DNA of 64,000 bases from Cumulibacter soli (GTDB taxonomy: Bacteria; Actinomycetota; Actinomycetes; Mycobacteriales; Antricoccaceae): assembly GCF_004382795.1 (NCBI RefSeq), contig NZ_SMSG01000001.1, positions 682,001-746,000 on the forward strand. The letters run 5' to 3'. Within the stretch, counting starts at the first letter, position 1. Each line of letters starts with the position of its first letter. Under the pieces are notes generated by a model that was not told the origin of the DNA, did no database searches, and saw only the letters and a program-made list of their open reading frames with translations. Of the stretch, positions 7,933 through 16,861 are shown one piece after another. A program made the position numbers and the translations under genes.

Positions 7933-9783
7933 ATGCCTGAGCTACGCTCTCGTACCTCGACCCACGGTCGCCAAATGGCCGGTGCCCGCGCGCTGTGGCG
8001 CGCCACCGGTATGGGCGACGATGATTTCGGCAAGCCGATCATCGCGATTGCCAACTCGTACACGCAGTTCGTGCCCGGACACGTCCACCTCAAGGACATG
8101 GGCGACCTGGTCGCCGGCGCGATTCGCGAGGCCGGCGGCGTATCGAAGGAATTCAACACGATCGCGGTAGACGACGGTATCGCGATGGGCCACGCAGGCA
8201 TGCTCTACTCGCTGCCCAGTCGTGAACTCATCGCCGATTCGGTTGAGTACATGGCTAACGCCCACACCGCGGACGCCCTCGTTTGCATCAGCAACTGCGA
8301 CAAGATCACCCCCGGTATGTTGATGGCCGCGTTGCGGCTAAACATCCCGGCGATCTTCGTCTCGGGCGGACCGATGGAGGCCGGCAAGGCCGTCATCGTG
8401 AACGGCGTCGCCAGCACCCCGACAAACCTGATCACCGCGATCAACGCCTCCGCTGCCGAGGACGTCACCGATGACGGCCTGAGCGCGGTCGAGCGTTCGG
8501 CCTGTCCGACGTGCGGGTCGTGCTCCGGCATGTTCACCGCGAATTCGATGAACTGCCTGACCGAGGCGCTCGGGCTTTCGTTGCCGGGTAACGGTTCCAC
8601 GCTAGCGACCCACGCCGCCCGCAAGGACCTGTTCCTGAACGCCGGCACGACGATCGTCGATATGTGCAAGCGGTATTACGACAATGACGATGAATCGGTG
8701 CTGCCGCGCAACATCGCTAACGAAAAGGCGTTCTACAACGCGATGGCGCTCGACGTCGCGATGGGCGGCTCCACCAACACCGTGCTGCACATCCTGGCTG
8801 CGGCGCTCGAAGGTGAGATCGACTTCCAACTCCCAGCGATCGACAAGTTGTCACGCTCGGTTCCGTGCCTGTCGAAGGTTGCGCCGAATCACCCGAGTTA
8901 CCACATGGAAGACGTGCACCGAGCGGGCGGAATCCCTGCCCTGCTCGGCGAGTTGAACCGCGCCGGTCTGCTGAACACCGACGTGCACTCGGTGCACTCA
9001 CCCGACCTGCAGGGCTGGCTGGACGACTGGGATGTGCGCGGCGGCAAGGCCACCGACACCGCGCTGGAGTTGTTCCACGCGGCACCGGGCGGCGTACGCA
9101 CCACCGAGGCGTTCTCGACTCAGAACCGCTGGGACTCGCTGGACACCGATGCGGCCGAAGGGTGCATCCGGGATCTGGAGCACGCTTACACCGTCGACGG
9201 CGGCCTCGCCGTCCTCTACGGCAACCTGGCAGAGGAAGGCGCGGTCATCAAGACCGCCGGTATCGACGAAGAACTGTTCCACTTCGTTGGTACCGCTCTG
9301 GTGGTGGAGTCACAAGAGGCTGCCGTCGAGGCGATCCTGAGCAAGCGCGTACAGGCCGGACACGTCGTCGTTGTGCGCTACGAAGGGCCGTCCGGCGGTC
9401 CGGGTATGCAGGAAATGCTGCACCCGACCTCGTTCATCAAGGGCCTGGGGCTCGGCAAGGTCTGCGCGCTGATCACCGACGGCCGGTTCTCCGGCGGATC
9501 GTCGGGAATCTCGGTAGGGCACCTCTCCCCCGAGGCCGCGGCTGGCGGAACGATCGGCCTGGTCGAGGACGGCGACGAGATCGAGATCGACGTCCACGAG
9601 CGGCTGATCCGCGTCAACGTCAGCGATGCGGTACTGGCCGAGCGTCGCGCGAAGATGGAGGCGTCGGAACGTCCGTGGCAGCCGGTTGATCGTGACCGCG
9701 TGGTGAGCAAGGCACTGCAGGCGTATGCGGCGATGGCCACCTCGGCGTCCACCGGCGCGGTCCGCCAGGTTCCCACCGCGTAA
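7933..9783 (+). CDS. ilvD: dihydroxy-acid dehydratase
   Basis: A 616-residue enzyme of branched-chain amino acid synthesis that dehydrates 2,3-dihydroxy-isovalerate and 2,3-dihydroxy-3-methylvalerate to the 2-keto acids in the cytoplasm. It matches the E. coli IlvD almost throughout: THGRNMAG-like [31 protein letters not shown] (Cys 118 and 122), [19 protein letters not shown] (Cys 191, 194, 197) and the C-terminal ITDGRFSGG. These cysteines hold the iron-sulfur cluster. Length equals the E. coli protein. The ATG has a GGAG ribosome-binding site 8 bases upstream. It is followed at once by a strong terminator, so it is monocistronic; other ilv genes are not in view. Confidence 0.97.
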   Translation: MPELRSRTSTHGRQMAGARALWRATGMGDDDFGKPIIAIANSYTQFVPGHVHLKDMGDLVAGAIREAGGVSKEFNTIAVDDGIAMGHAGMLYSLPSRELIADSVEYMANAHTADALVCISNCDKITPGMLMAALRLNIPAIFVSGGPMEAGKAVIVNGVASTPTNLITAINASAAEDVTDDGLSAVERSACPTCGSCSGMFTANSMNCLTEALGLSLPGNGSTLATHAARKDLFLNAGTTIVDMCKRYYDNDDESVLPRNIANEKAFYNAMALDVAMGGSTNTVLHILAAALEGEIDFQLPAIDKLSRSVPCLSKVAPNHPSYHMEDVHRAGGIPALLGELNRAGLLNTDVHSVHSPDLQGWLDDWDVRGGKATDTALELFHAAPGGVRTTEAFSTQNRWDSLDTDAAEGCIRDLEHAYTVDGGLAVLYGNLAEEGAVIKTAGIDEELFHFVGTALVVESQEAAVEAILSKRVQAGHVVVVRYEGPSGGPGMQEMLHPTSFIKGLGLGKVCALITDGRFSGGSSGISVGHLSPEAAAGGTIGLVEDGDEIEIDVHERLIRVNVSDAVLAERRAKMEASERPWQPVDRDRVVSKALQAYAAMATSASTGAVRQVPTA

Positions 9784-9794
9784 CCGTGTGAGCG

Positions 9795-9832
9795 ACTGCG
9801 GCGCGTCCCCCACGTTGGGGACGCGCCGCAGT
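9795..9832 (+). terminator. strong hairpin after ilvD
   Basis: A perfect 16-bp stem (9795-9810 with 9817-9832) around a 6-base loop begins 12 bases after the ilvD stop. It is one of the strongest stems in the window and fits an intrinsic terminator. Confidence 0.8.
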
Positions 9833-10000
9833 TGCGTCCTTACGTTCTCGCTCGTGCTCATTACCCAGCCCGCCCAGGTCGTTCCGCAGCACATATCGGC
9901 TTCATAACGCGCTTGTAGCGAGACGGCGTGTGGATATACCCGACGCCTCTGCCATCAGAGCCTGTCTTGAACCGGATCTGCGGGTATCGGCGGGCGATGA

Positions 10001-10885
10001 CTATGGTCGGCCAGCGTGCGGCACGTCCACACGAGTCGACAGCAGGACGGCCGCCTTCTCGGCCGCACGCTTGTGCGCATTCGAGTCCGGGGCACCACAG
10101 GCATACAGAGTGCGGCCGTCCGCACCGCCGAGCATGCAAGCGAACAGCCCACCGCCGCCCCAAGCGATCTCCTGTAGAACTTCTCCGCCCTCGGCGACCC
10201 GCACCAGGCGCGACCCGGCCGCGTCGGCAAACCACACCGCTCCATCGGCGTCCAAACACCCACCGTCCGGGGCAGCCTTACGCACCCGCTGCAAGTGCGC
10301 AAGATCGCTCGTGGTGGGCGCGTCGCCGAACACCGCGAAGTCCTGGCGTGCTCCGAGCATGCCATCCGGCAGAATTTCGAACTTCGAAATGCGGTTGCCG
10401 TAACTCTCGTTCACGATGAGCGTGCTGCCATCGGGAGTGATCATCGACCCGTTCGGAAAGTGCATCTCCTCGGCACCGGTTTGCGCCGAGGAGTCTGGGT
10501 GCACCACGATCACGGAGGCGGTGCGGTAATCCTCGCGTTCGAACAGGTTGAACCCGAAGTGACCAACATACGCGCGTCCCTCGGCGTCCACGACCATGTC
10601 GTTGAGGAATCCCGATGCCAGCGACGACAGGTCCGCGTGCACACTGACCTGCTGATCCCGAACCCGCAGCAGCTTCTTCTCGGTCATCGACACCAGCAGC
10701 ATCGATCCGTCCGGCGCCCACCCCATACCCGAAGGCCGGTCGTCGAGCTTGACGACCTCCTCGATGGCACCGTCGTCCGCGACCGTGATGACCCTGCCGG
10801 TGTAGAAGTCCGACACGAACAGTTTTCCGTCGTGCCAGCGTGGGCCTTCCAGGAAGGTGAATCCGTCCGCTACCTGTTCGAGCAT
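10001..10885 (-). CDS. SMP-30/gluconolactonase-family lactonase
   Basis: A 294-residue six-bladed beta-propeller hydrolase of the SMP-30/gluconolactonase/LRE family, which opens sugar or aromatic lactones using a bound divalent metal. Seen are FLEGPRWHDGKLFVSDF (metal-ligand Glu near the N-terminus), GMGWAPDGSMLLVSM, FLNDMVVDAEGRAYVG, FPNGSMITPDG and DGGCLDADGAVWFAD, all typical blade repeats of the family. I start at the ATG at 10885 (MLEQVADGF) because GGGGG lies 6 bases upstream; two further ATGs at 10897 and 10900 are less well placed. It lies 85 bases downstream of the LLM oxidoreductase on the same strand, so the two may be co-transcribed. The substrate is unknown. Confidence 0.85.
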   Translation of the reverse strand: MLEQVADGFTFLEGPRWHDGKLFVSDFYTGRVITVADDGAIEEVVKLDDRPSGMGWAPDGSMLLVSMTEKKLLRVRDQQVSVHADLSSLASGFLNDMVVDAEGRAYVGHFGFNLFEREDYRTASVIVVHPDSSAQTGAEEMHFPNGSMITPDGSTLIVNESYGNRISKFEILPDGMLGARQDFAVFGDAPTTSDLAHLQRVRKAAPDGGCLDADGAVWFADAAGSRLVRVAEGGEVLQEIAWGGGGLFACMLGGADGRTLYACGAPDSNAHKRAAEKAAVLLSTRVDVPHAGRP

Positions 10886-10985
10886 GTGTGCCCCCATCAT
10901 CGTCGATACGTTTCTTCGTTGACCGTACGGCGATGCCGCCTAGCCGCCAAGCGAACTCGGGCCTAGCGATGAACCCGCGACGGCA

Positions 10986-11963
10986 CTAGCCGACGGCCGC
11001 GATGAAACGTTCGAGTTCACCAGCGATATCGGTACCGGCAGGTTGAAACACGACCTCGGTTGCCCCACGTTCCTCGAGTTCGGCGATCCGTTCACGTAAC
11101 TCGCTCGCGGTTCCGGTCAGGGTCAGCCGTTTGATCTCGCTGAACGACTCTTCGTACGCCTTGCGATCGTGCTCGTTCATATTGACCAGGTGCCCCTCGT
11201 GCACCGCGAGGTGGCGTTGGTCAGCAGGTAATGCCTCGATGCTCTGCAGCCATTGGGCGCCGCCCGGTTGGTCGCGGACGGCGTCCGCGCCGCCTGCCTC
11301 GTACAGGCTGTGCAGCCGGACCGCGGTACCGTGCGCGGCGGCCTCAGCGACGCGCCGCGAGGAGAGATCCTCGCCTTCCTCCAGCACAGTCCCGTACAGC
11401 AGCAACGCCTGCCAGCCCGTCACATGCGGGTTCGGCGTCCGCGCAGCAAACGTTCCGTCACCAACCGCCATCGCCACCTTCGCGCCCACAGGTCCTCCGG
11501 CACCGATCAGGATCGGCACGTCGATCGGCCGCGCAGCCCCGAACCCGTCACCGTGCAGCATCTTGATCGGGGCGCCTTCCCATTCGACAGTCTCGCCTGC
11601 GAGCAGTCCCCGAAGCGCCCGGACGTAGTTCTCGACCTCCTTGAATCGCAGCGGCTTTTGACCCAAGGCTCGACGACCGGTGAACCCGGCCCCGACGCCG
11701 ACGTACACCCGACCGGGCGCCATCTCATGCAGCATCGCAATCGCGGCGGCATTGGTCATCGGGTGCCGCAGGCTGGGCACCAGAACGCCCGGGCCAAGTC
11801 CGATCCGCGATGTCCGTTCGGCAGCGAGCGCGAGCATCGCCCACACGTCGGGGTACAGCGGCGGCGAGTCGTAAGCCCACGCCCGCAGGTATCCCAATTC
11901 CTCCGCGATCCGGGCATGTTCGGGTGTATTCATACTGGTGGCGAGGGCGCAGGAAATCTCCAT
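10986..11963 (-). CDS. LLM-class F420-dependent oxidoreductase
   Basis: A 325-residue luciferase-like TIM-barrel protein. Features include EELGYLRAWAYDSPPLYPDVW near the N-terminus, TSRIGLGPGVLVPSLRHP, GRVYVGVGAGFTGRRALG and PILIGAGGPVGAKVA, matching the F420-dependent LLM group of actinobacteria. Such enzymes oxidise or reduce alcohols, imines or aromatic compounds with coenzyme F420. It is transcribed away from the SGNH hydrolase gene, with a palindromic operator-like site between them, and is followed by the SMP-30 lactonase, suggesting a small catabolic unit of oxidation followed by lactone opening. That pathway link is inference. Confidence 0.87.
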   Translation of the reverse strand: MEISCALATSMNTPEHARIAEELGYLRAWAYDSPPLYPDVWAMLALAAERTSRIGLGPGVLVPSLRHPMTNAAAIAMLHEMAPGRVYVGVGAGFTGRRALGQKPLRFKEVENYVRALRGLLAGETVEWEGAPIKMLHGDGFGAARPIDVPILIGAGGPVGAKVAMAVGDGTFAARTPNPHVTGWQALLLYGTVLEEGEDLSSRRVAEAAAHGTAVRLHSLYEAGGADAVRDQPGGAQWLQSIEALPADQRHLAVHEGHLVNMNEHDRKAYEESFSEIKRLTLTGTASELRERIAELEERGATEVVFQPAGTDIAGELERFIAAVG

Positions 11964-12004
11964 GCACCGTGCCTACCACCTGCGGTGCGGTGAGCGCGAG
12001 GCTC

Positions 12005-12051
12005 GCTGACATATTTGTCAGCGCGACCGCTCGCTGACATAGTTGGTCGGC
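12005..12051. promoter_or_regulatory. palindromic operator pair in divergent promoter
   Basis: Between the LLM gene and the SGNH gene, GCTGACATATTTGTCAGC (12005-12022) is a perfect 7-bp inverted repeat with a 4-base centre. A degenerate second copy (GCTGACATAGTTGGTCGGC, 12033-12051) starts 28 bp after the first. Two similarly oriented sites in a 125-bp divergent region look like operators of a TetR- or GntR-type repressor; no such regulator gene is adjacent. Confidence 0.55.
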
Positions 12052-12088
12052 GCGGCCATCGCCAGCTGGCGGTCGTAAACTCGCCGGT

Positions 12089-12931
12089 ATGACTTACCGG
12101 CGATATGTCGCGATTGGGGACTCCACCACCGAAGGCCTTGAAGACGCCTACCCACCCCACGCCGACTTGTACGCCGACAACGGCCATACGCTCTCACCGA
12201 GCCACCCCAGCGAGCGCGGCTCGTACCGGGGCTGGGCGGACCGGCTCGCGGTTCACCTCGCACAGGCCCAGGACGCGCCACTGGACTACGCGAACCTCGC
12301 CATCCGCGGGAACAAACTCGCCGATGTCCGCACGCAACTCCCGGTCGCTCTAGAGATGCAGCCCGACGTGATGTCGATCGTCGCCGGCGTCAACGACGCT
12401 TCCGGGTTCTCCTGGAACAAACACGCCGCGCGCGGCCACGTCGCCTACCTGTTCCGAAAGGCGCGCGAATCCGGTGCGGACGTCGTTACCTTCACCATGC
12501 CCGACCCCTCAGCGGTGAACTGGTTAGTTCGCCCACTGCGTCGCAATGTCTTCGAACTCAACGACATCACCCGCACGGAAGCCAAACGTTACGGCGTTCG
12601 CGTGCTCGACCTGCCCCGTTACGACGTCAGCGTTGACGCTCGGTTGTGGCACGCCGACCGGCTGCACGCGACCAGCCAGGGGCACGCCATCATCGCTCGC
12701 GGCCTGGCATTCGCCCTCAGCGTCCCCGGTTTTGACGAGTCCTTCAGCGAGAATCTGCCGTCGTCCGCTCCGGTGGGCATACGCCAGCGTCTTCGGGAGG
12801 ACCGCACCTGGCTTCGCGAGTTCCTGCTGCCGCATGCGAAACGCCATCGTCAGGGAATCTCGATGGGCGACGGACGAACACCCAAGCGCCCCATTCCGCT
12901 GCCGGTCGGCCCGGAAATGATCGCCGACTAG
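12089..12931 (+). CDS. SGNH/GDSL-family hydrolase
   Basis: A 280-residue esterase/lipase of the SGNH superfamily. The blocks are clear: YVAIGDSTTEG (block I, nucleophile Ser at about residue 12), NLAIRGN (block II), VAGVNDA (block III) and DRLHATSQGH (block V, catalytic Asp and His). There is no signal peptide, so it should act in the cytoplasm on an acyl ester. The last 60 residues are basic and have no recognised fold. It ends 7 bases from the stop of the convergent oligopeptide-transport ATPase gene with no terminator between them. The natural ester is unknown. Confidence 0.87.
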   Translation: MTYRRYVAIGDSTTEGLEDAYPPHADLYADNGHTLSPSHPSERGSYRGWADRLAVHLAQAQDAPLDYANLAIRGNKLADVRTQLPVALEMQPDVMSIVAGVNDASGFSWNKHAARGHVAYLFRKARESGADVVTFTMPDPSAVNWLVRPLRRNVFELNDITRTEAKRYGVRVLDLPRYDVSVDARLWHADRLHATSQGHAIIARGLAFALSVPGFDESFSENLPSSAPVGIRQRLREDRTWLREFLLPHAKRHRQGISMGDGRTPKRPIPLPVGPEMIAD

Positions 12932-12938
12932 CGACGCA

Positions 12939-14033
12939 TTACTGCACGCCGACGGTGCGATCCCATTCGGTATCACGCAGGTCGATCACCGGTGCACCCG
13001 CCAACTTCGGGCCCTCGGTGTGCAAATGGCATTCCGAGTAACCACCGCCCGCGATCGCGTACCGGTCGGGTTTGACCTCCCGGCAGATCTCCATCGCGAA
13101 CGGACAGCGGGTGGCGAACGCGCACCCCACCGGCGGCGACCACGGGTCTGGCGGCTCACCGTGGACCATGTCCTGGCGCCCTCCGCCGGAGGTGACCGCG
13201 GCCCGAGGATTCGGCACCGCGGACACCAGTACCGCGGTGTACGGATGGCGGGATTCGTGAATGACTTGGTCCTGCCCGCCGAGTTCTACGATTCGCCCCA
13301 GGTACATCACCGCGATTCGGTCGCTCACCTTGCGCACCACGGCAAGGTCGTGACCGATAAAGAGGTACGCCGAGCTCAGCTCTTGTTTGAGTCGCTGCAG
13401 CAAGCGGAGGATCTGGCCTCGGGTCGACACATCGAGCGCGCTCACGGCTTCATCCAGAATCAGCACGCTCGGATCGGTGATCAGCGCCCGCGCGATGGCG
13501 ACGCGTTGACGCTGCCCGCCGGAGAATTCGTGAGGGTACTTCTCGAGCGCATCGTCGTTCAGACCGACGAGGCCGAGCATTTCCCGGACCCGACTCGGCC
13601 ATTGGTCCGCGGGCTGGATGCCGTGCACCTTCAGTGGCTCCTCCAACAGTTGCCGCACGGTCATCGAGGGATTGAGCGAGGAGTACGGATCCTGGTACAC
13701 CATCTGCATGGCCTTGCGTTCGGCACGAAGTGCCGTTCCGGAGAGTTCGGTCCACTCGGTTCCGGCAACCTTGATCGATCCACTTTCCAGCGGAATCAGC
13801 CGTTCGATCGCTTGAGCGACTGTCGATTTCCCAGATCCCGACTCTCCCACGAGCCCCAGGACTTCCCCAGGAAAGATGGAGAACGACACCTCGGTCGCTG
13901 CGTGCAACGTCTGCTTCTCACGCCCCAGCAGTCCCCGCGTGCGCGAGTAGGTGACGGTCAGGTCCGTGACCTCGAGCGCCGGCCGCTGATCAATGCCCAC
14001 CGTCTCTGCGTCTTGCGCTGCCGCGTTCTCCAC
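12939..14033 (-). CDS. peptide/nickel ABC importer ATPase, DppF/OppF type
   Basis: A 364-residue ABC ATPase, the second nucleotide-binding subunit of the importer encoded just upstream. It has Walker [10 protein letters not shown], the ABC signature FSGGQRQRVAIARAL, Walker B LILDEAVSALD and a C-terminal oligopeptide-permease extension with CAFATRCPFAMEICR, the Cys-containing segment of DppF/OppF proteins. The start is a GTG at 14033 that overlaps the stop of the previous ATPase gene (TAGTG) and has a GGAGGG ribosome-binding site, so translation is probably coupled. It is the last gene of the dpp-like run and sits in the cytoplasm on the inner face of the membrane complex. Confidence 0.93.
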   Translation of the reverse strand: MENAAAQDAETVGIDQRPALEVTDLTVTYSRTRGLLGREKQTLHAATEVSFSIFPGEVLGLVGESGSGKSTVAQAIERLIPLESGSIKVAGTEWTELSGTALRAERKAMQMVYQDPYSSLNPSMTVRQLLEEPLKVHGIQPADQWPSRVREMLGLVGLNDDALEKYPHEFSGGQRQRVAIARALITDPSVLILDEAVSALDVSTRGQILRLLQRLKQELSSAYLFIGHDLAVVRKVSDRIAVMYLGRIVELGGQDQVIHESRHPYTAVLVSAVPNPRAAVTSGGGRQDMVHGEPPDPWSPPVGCAFATRCPFAMEICREVKPDRYAIAGGGYSECHLHTEGPKLAGAPVIDLRDTEWDRTVGVQ

Positions 14034-15022
14034 TACAGTCCCTCCAACTGAAGTTCAGACGCCCGACGGCATCGCACGTCTCGACCGTGCACCTTCGCTA
14101 GCTCAATGCCCTCACTTGTTCGACATGCTTCTTCGACGTACGAACAGCGTTCGGCGAATCGACAACCGTGGATCTCGGTCTTGATCGACGGCACTTGTCC
14201 GGGGATGGTGGCGACAGTCTGCGAGTCGTCATCCAGGCTGATGATCGATCCCAGCAACCCGCTGGTGTACGGATGCAGCGGCTCGTGGAAGACCTTGGGC
14301 GTCTTATCGAGTTCGACGATCTCCCCCGCGTACATCACCGCTGTCCGATCGGCAATTTCAGCGATTACCCCTAAGTCATGGGTAATGAGTAGGACACTCA
14401 TGTGCGATTCGCCTTGTAGTTCTTTGATCAGGTCGAGTATGAGGGCCTGGACCGTCACATCCAATGCGGTCGTCGGTTCGTCCGCGATGAGTAGTTCGGG
14501 CGAGCAGGCCAGCGCCATCGCGATCATCGCCCGCTGCCGCATTCCACCCGAGAAATGATGCGGGTACTGCTCCACGTTTCGACGCGCATTCGGGATGCCG
14601 ACACGATCAATCATCTCGATCGCGCGATCCCAGGCTTGTTTGCGATTGCGATCGGTGTGCACGCGAACCACTTCGGCGATCTGCTCGCCGATGGTGTACG
14701 CCGGGTTCAGGCTCGACATCGGCTCTTGAAAGATCATTCCGACTCGATCCCCGCGAACTCGGTCGAGTTCACGGGGCTTCATGCCAAGTAACTCTGTACC
14801 GCCCAGCCGTACACTTCCCTGTACTCGGGACGTGTGCGCCGGCAGTAGCCCGAGCAGCGACATCGAGGTGACGCTCTTACCGGAGCCGGATTCGCCCACC
14901 AAACCGAAGACTTCGTTACGGGCAACCGAGAACGATACGTCGCGGACAGCGCGATTCCACCCTGTATTGAGGAGGAACTCGACGTTCAGTGAGTCGACCT
15001 CGAGTAGCGCTTCACCCGTCAT
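14033..15022 (-). CDS. peptide/nickel ABC importer ATPase, DppD/OppD type
   Basis: A 329-residue ABC ATPase with Walker [11 protein letters not shown]-loop [10 protein letters not shown], signature [15 protein letters not shown], Walker [13 protein letters not shown] and the switch His in [11 protein letters not shown]. The C-terminal [17 protein letters not shown] is the DppD/OppD cluster-like Cys motif. I take the ATG at 15022 (MTGEALL), one base after the permease stop and 8 bases from a GGAGG site, rather than a longer frame reaching into the permease gene. It pairs with the downstream ATPase to drive import of the ligand bound by the family-5 lipoproteins. Confidence 0.93.
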   Translation of the reverse strand: MTGEALLEVDSLNVEFLLNTGWNRAVRDVSFSVARNEVFGLVGESGSGKSVTSMSLLGLLPAHTSRVQGSVRLGGTELLGMKPRELDRVRGDRVGMIFQEPMSSLNPAYTIGEQIAEVVRVHTDRNRKQAWDRAIEMIDRVGIPNARRNVEQYPHHFSGGMRQRAMIAMALACSPELLIADEPTTALDVTVQALILDLIKELQGESHMSVLLITHDLGVIAEIADRTAVMYAGEIVELDKTPKVFHEPLHPYTSGLLGSIISLDDDSQTVATIPGQVPSIKTEIHGCRFAERCSYVEEACRTSEGIELAKVHGRDVRCRRASELQLEGL

Positions 15023-15023
15023 A

Positions 15024-15917
15024 TCAGGACCTCCGCTCTCGGCCGATCGAGTCGCGGATCCCGTCACCGACGAGGTTGAACGCGAGGACGGCGATGGCGA
15101 TCAGCGAACCCGACACGATAACGGCGACCGGAATCTGCGATACGTACGGTACGGCTCGACCCAGCAGCGACCCCAGGCTCGCATCGGGCGGTTGAACGCC
15201 CAGCCCCAGGAAGCTCAACGATGCCTCGACCAGCAGCGCGGTACCCATCGCGAGCGAAATCTGCACGACGATCGGCGACAACGCGTTCGGCACCAGGTGC
15301 CGCATCACGATGCGAGTCTTGCTGCACCCCAGCGTTTCCGCCGCACGGATGTAGGTCTCGGGCTTGATGCTGGCAGCTGAGGCACGAGCGACACGGAACA
15401 AGCGCGGGGCATAGACGATTCCGATCGCCAACATCGCGTTCGTCAGACCCGGGCCGCGAATGCCGACGATGACCACGGCGAGCAGCAAGCCAGGGAATGT
15501 CATGAGCGCATCGGCAATCCGGGACAGTACGGCGTCCCACTTTCCACCGAGATATCCAGCAATGATGCCCAACGGTGCGCCCAGCACCACGCTGAGCGCA
15601 GTGGCCTGCGCAGCAGCGAGCAACGAGGTCCGCATCCCGTACAGCACGCGGCTGAACATGTCGCGGCCAAGATCGTCGGTGCCGAGCCAATGCGCACCGC
15701 TCGGACCTTGCAGCGCATCTTGCAGACTGTTTTGCGCCGGAGGATAGGGCGCGATGACCGGCGCAAGAAGCGCGAGTAGCACCATCACCACAAGCACGCA
15801 CAGGGATGCGAACGCCAGCCGCTGCCGCACGAATCGATGTATTGTCCGGAACCGCTCCGAGTGCTTCTTGGCGCCCGAGTTCGGCGCCGCCACATTGACA
15901 GTAGGTTCGGTACTCAT
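15024..15917 (-). CDS. peptide/nickel ABC importer permease, DppC type
   Basis: A 297-residue inner-membrane permease. It has the N-terminal OppC-type segment (one transmembrane helix, then HWLGTDDLGRDMFSRVLYGMRTSL) and the binding-protein-dependent transport domain ending in the EAA-loop region AAETLGCSKTRIVMRHLVPNA. About six transmembrane helices are visible. The chosen ATG at 15917 overlaps the stop of the upstream permease by ATGA and has AAGGTGA upstream; a longer frame starting 27 bases earlier would lie inside that gene. It forms a heterodimeric channel with the DppB-type subunit. Confidence 0.93.
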   Translation of the reverse strand: MSTEPTVNVAAPNSGAKKHSERFRTIHRFVRQRLAFASLCVLVVMVLLALLAPVIAPYPPAQNSLQDALQGPSGAHWLGTDDLGRDMFSRVLYGMRTSLLAAAQATALSVVLGAPLGIIAGYLGGKWDAVLSRIADALMTFPGLLLAVVIVGIRGPGLTNAMLAIGIVYAPRLFRVARASAASIKPETYIRAAETLGCSKTRIVMRHLVPNALSPIVVQISLAMGTALLVEASLSFLGLGVQPPDASLGSLLGRAVPYVSQIPVAVIVSGSLIAIAVLAFNLVGDGIRDSIGRERRS

Positions 15918-16858
15918 CAGGTTCTCACCTTCGGACTCAACCATCCGTACGACAGGTCAACCAGCAGATTCACGATCAGCACTACGAACGCGGAGAAGAT
16001 CCCAATCCCCAGCACAACGGGGATATCGCGCTCCAGGATGGACTTGATGATCTGCGACCCGAGTCCGTTCAGATTGAACACCGTCTCGACCACCACGGTG
16101 CTGCCCAGCAGGCGGGATATCTGCACGCCCATCACAGTTACCACGGGCATCGACGCGTTGCGGAAACCGTGCTTGAACACTACCGATCGTCGCCCGACAC
16201 CTTTCGCCGTTGCCGTTCGGATGTAGTCCAACTCCAGGACGTCACCCAGTGACGCTCGAATGTGTCTGGTTAACTCTGCGGCCACTCCCGTCCCCAGCGT
16301 GATGGCAGGTAGGACAAGGTGTTGATACCAACCAACCGGATCCGCGGTGAACTCTACGTAGCCGGTCGCGGGGAACATCGGGATAGATACGGCCAGCCCC
16401 AGCACCAGCAGTAGACCGAGGAAGAAGTCCGGAATCGCGATGCCCAAGGATGAGGCGACCACGGCGAACCGGTCGGTCAGTCTGCCGCGACGGGTCGCCG
16501 CGATGATTCCCAGCGGAACCGAGATCACAATGGCGAATACCAACGACAGCAAGATCAGGCTCGCCGTCACCGGCAAGCGATCCATGATGATGTCCATGAC
16601 GTCGCGACCTTGGACGAACGACCGCCCAAAGTCTCCCTGCAGCACGTTCCCCGCCCACAAGAAGTACTGGGCGTAGAGGGGCTTATTGAGGCCCAACCGT
16701 TCGCGCGCTTCAGCAACAGTTGCCTCGTCGGCGTCCGGTCCGGCCGCCGCCCGCGCCGGATCGCCCGACGTCATGTGCAGCATGAGGAACGTGATCGTCA
16801 TGACGATGACGAGCGTGATGACAGCCGATAACAGACGGCGTCCGATATAGGGCAGCAT
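15917..16858 (-). CDS. peptide/nickel ABC importer permease, DppB type
   Basis: A 313-residue permease beginning MLPYIGRRLLSAVITLVIVM, the standard DppB/OppB first helix, followed by LMLHMTSGDPAR, the ERLGLNKPLYAQYFLW segment and an EAA loop (YIRTATAKGVGRRSVVFKHGFRNA). Six transmembrane helices. It starts 3 bases after the lipoprotein gene stops and overlaps the next permease by 4 bases, so the importer genes are one operon in the order lipoprotein, B, C, D, F. Confidence 0.93.
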   Translation of the reverse strand: MLPYIGRRLLSAVITLVIVMTITFLMLHMTSGDPARAAAGPDADEATVAEARERLGLNKPLYAQYFLWAGNVLQGDFGRSFVQGRDVMDIIMDRLPVTASLILLSLVFAIVISVPLGIIAATRRGRLTDRFAVVASSLGIAIPDFFLGLLLVLGLAVSIPMFPATGYVEFTADPVGWYQHLVLPAITLGTGVAAELTRHIRASLGDVLELDYIRTATAKGVGRRSVVFKHGFRNASMPVVTVMGVQISRLLGSTVVVETVFNLNGLGSQIIKSILERDIPVVLGIGIFSAFVVLIVNLLVDLSYGWLSPKVRT

Positions 16859-16861
16859 GAC

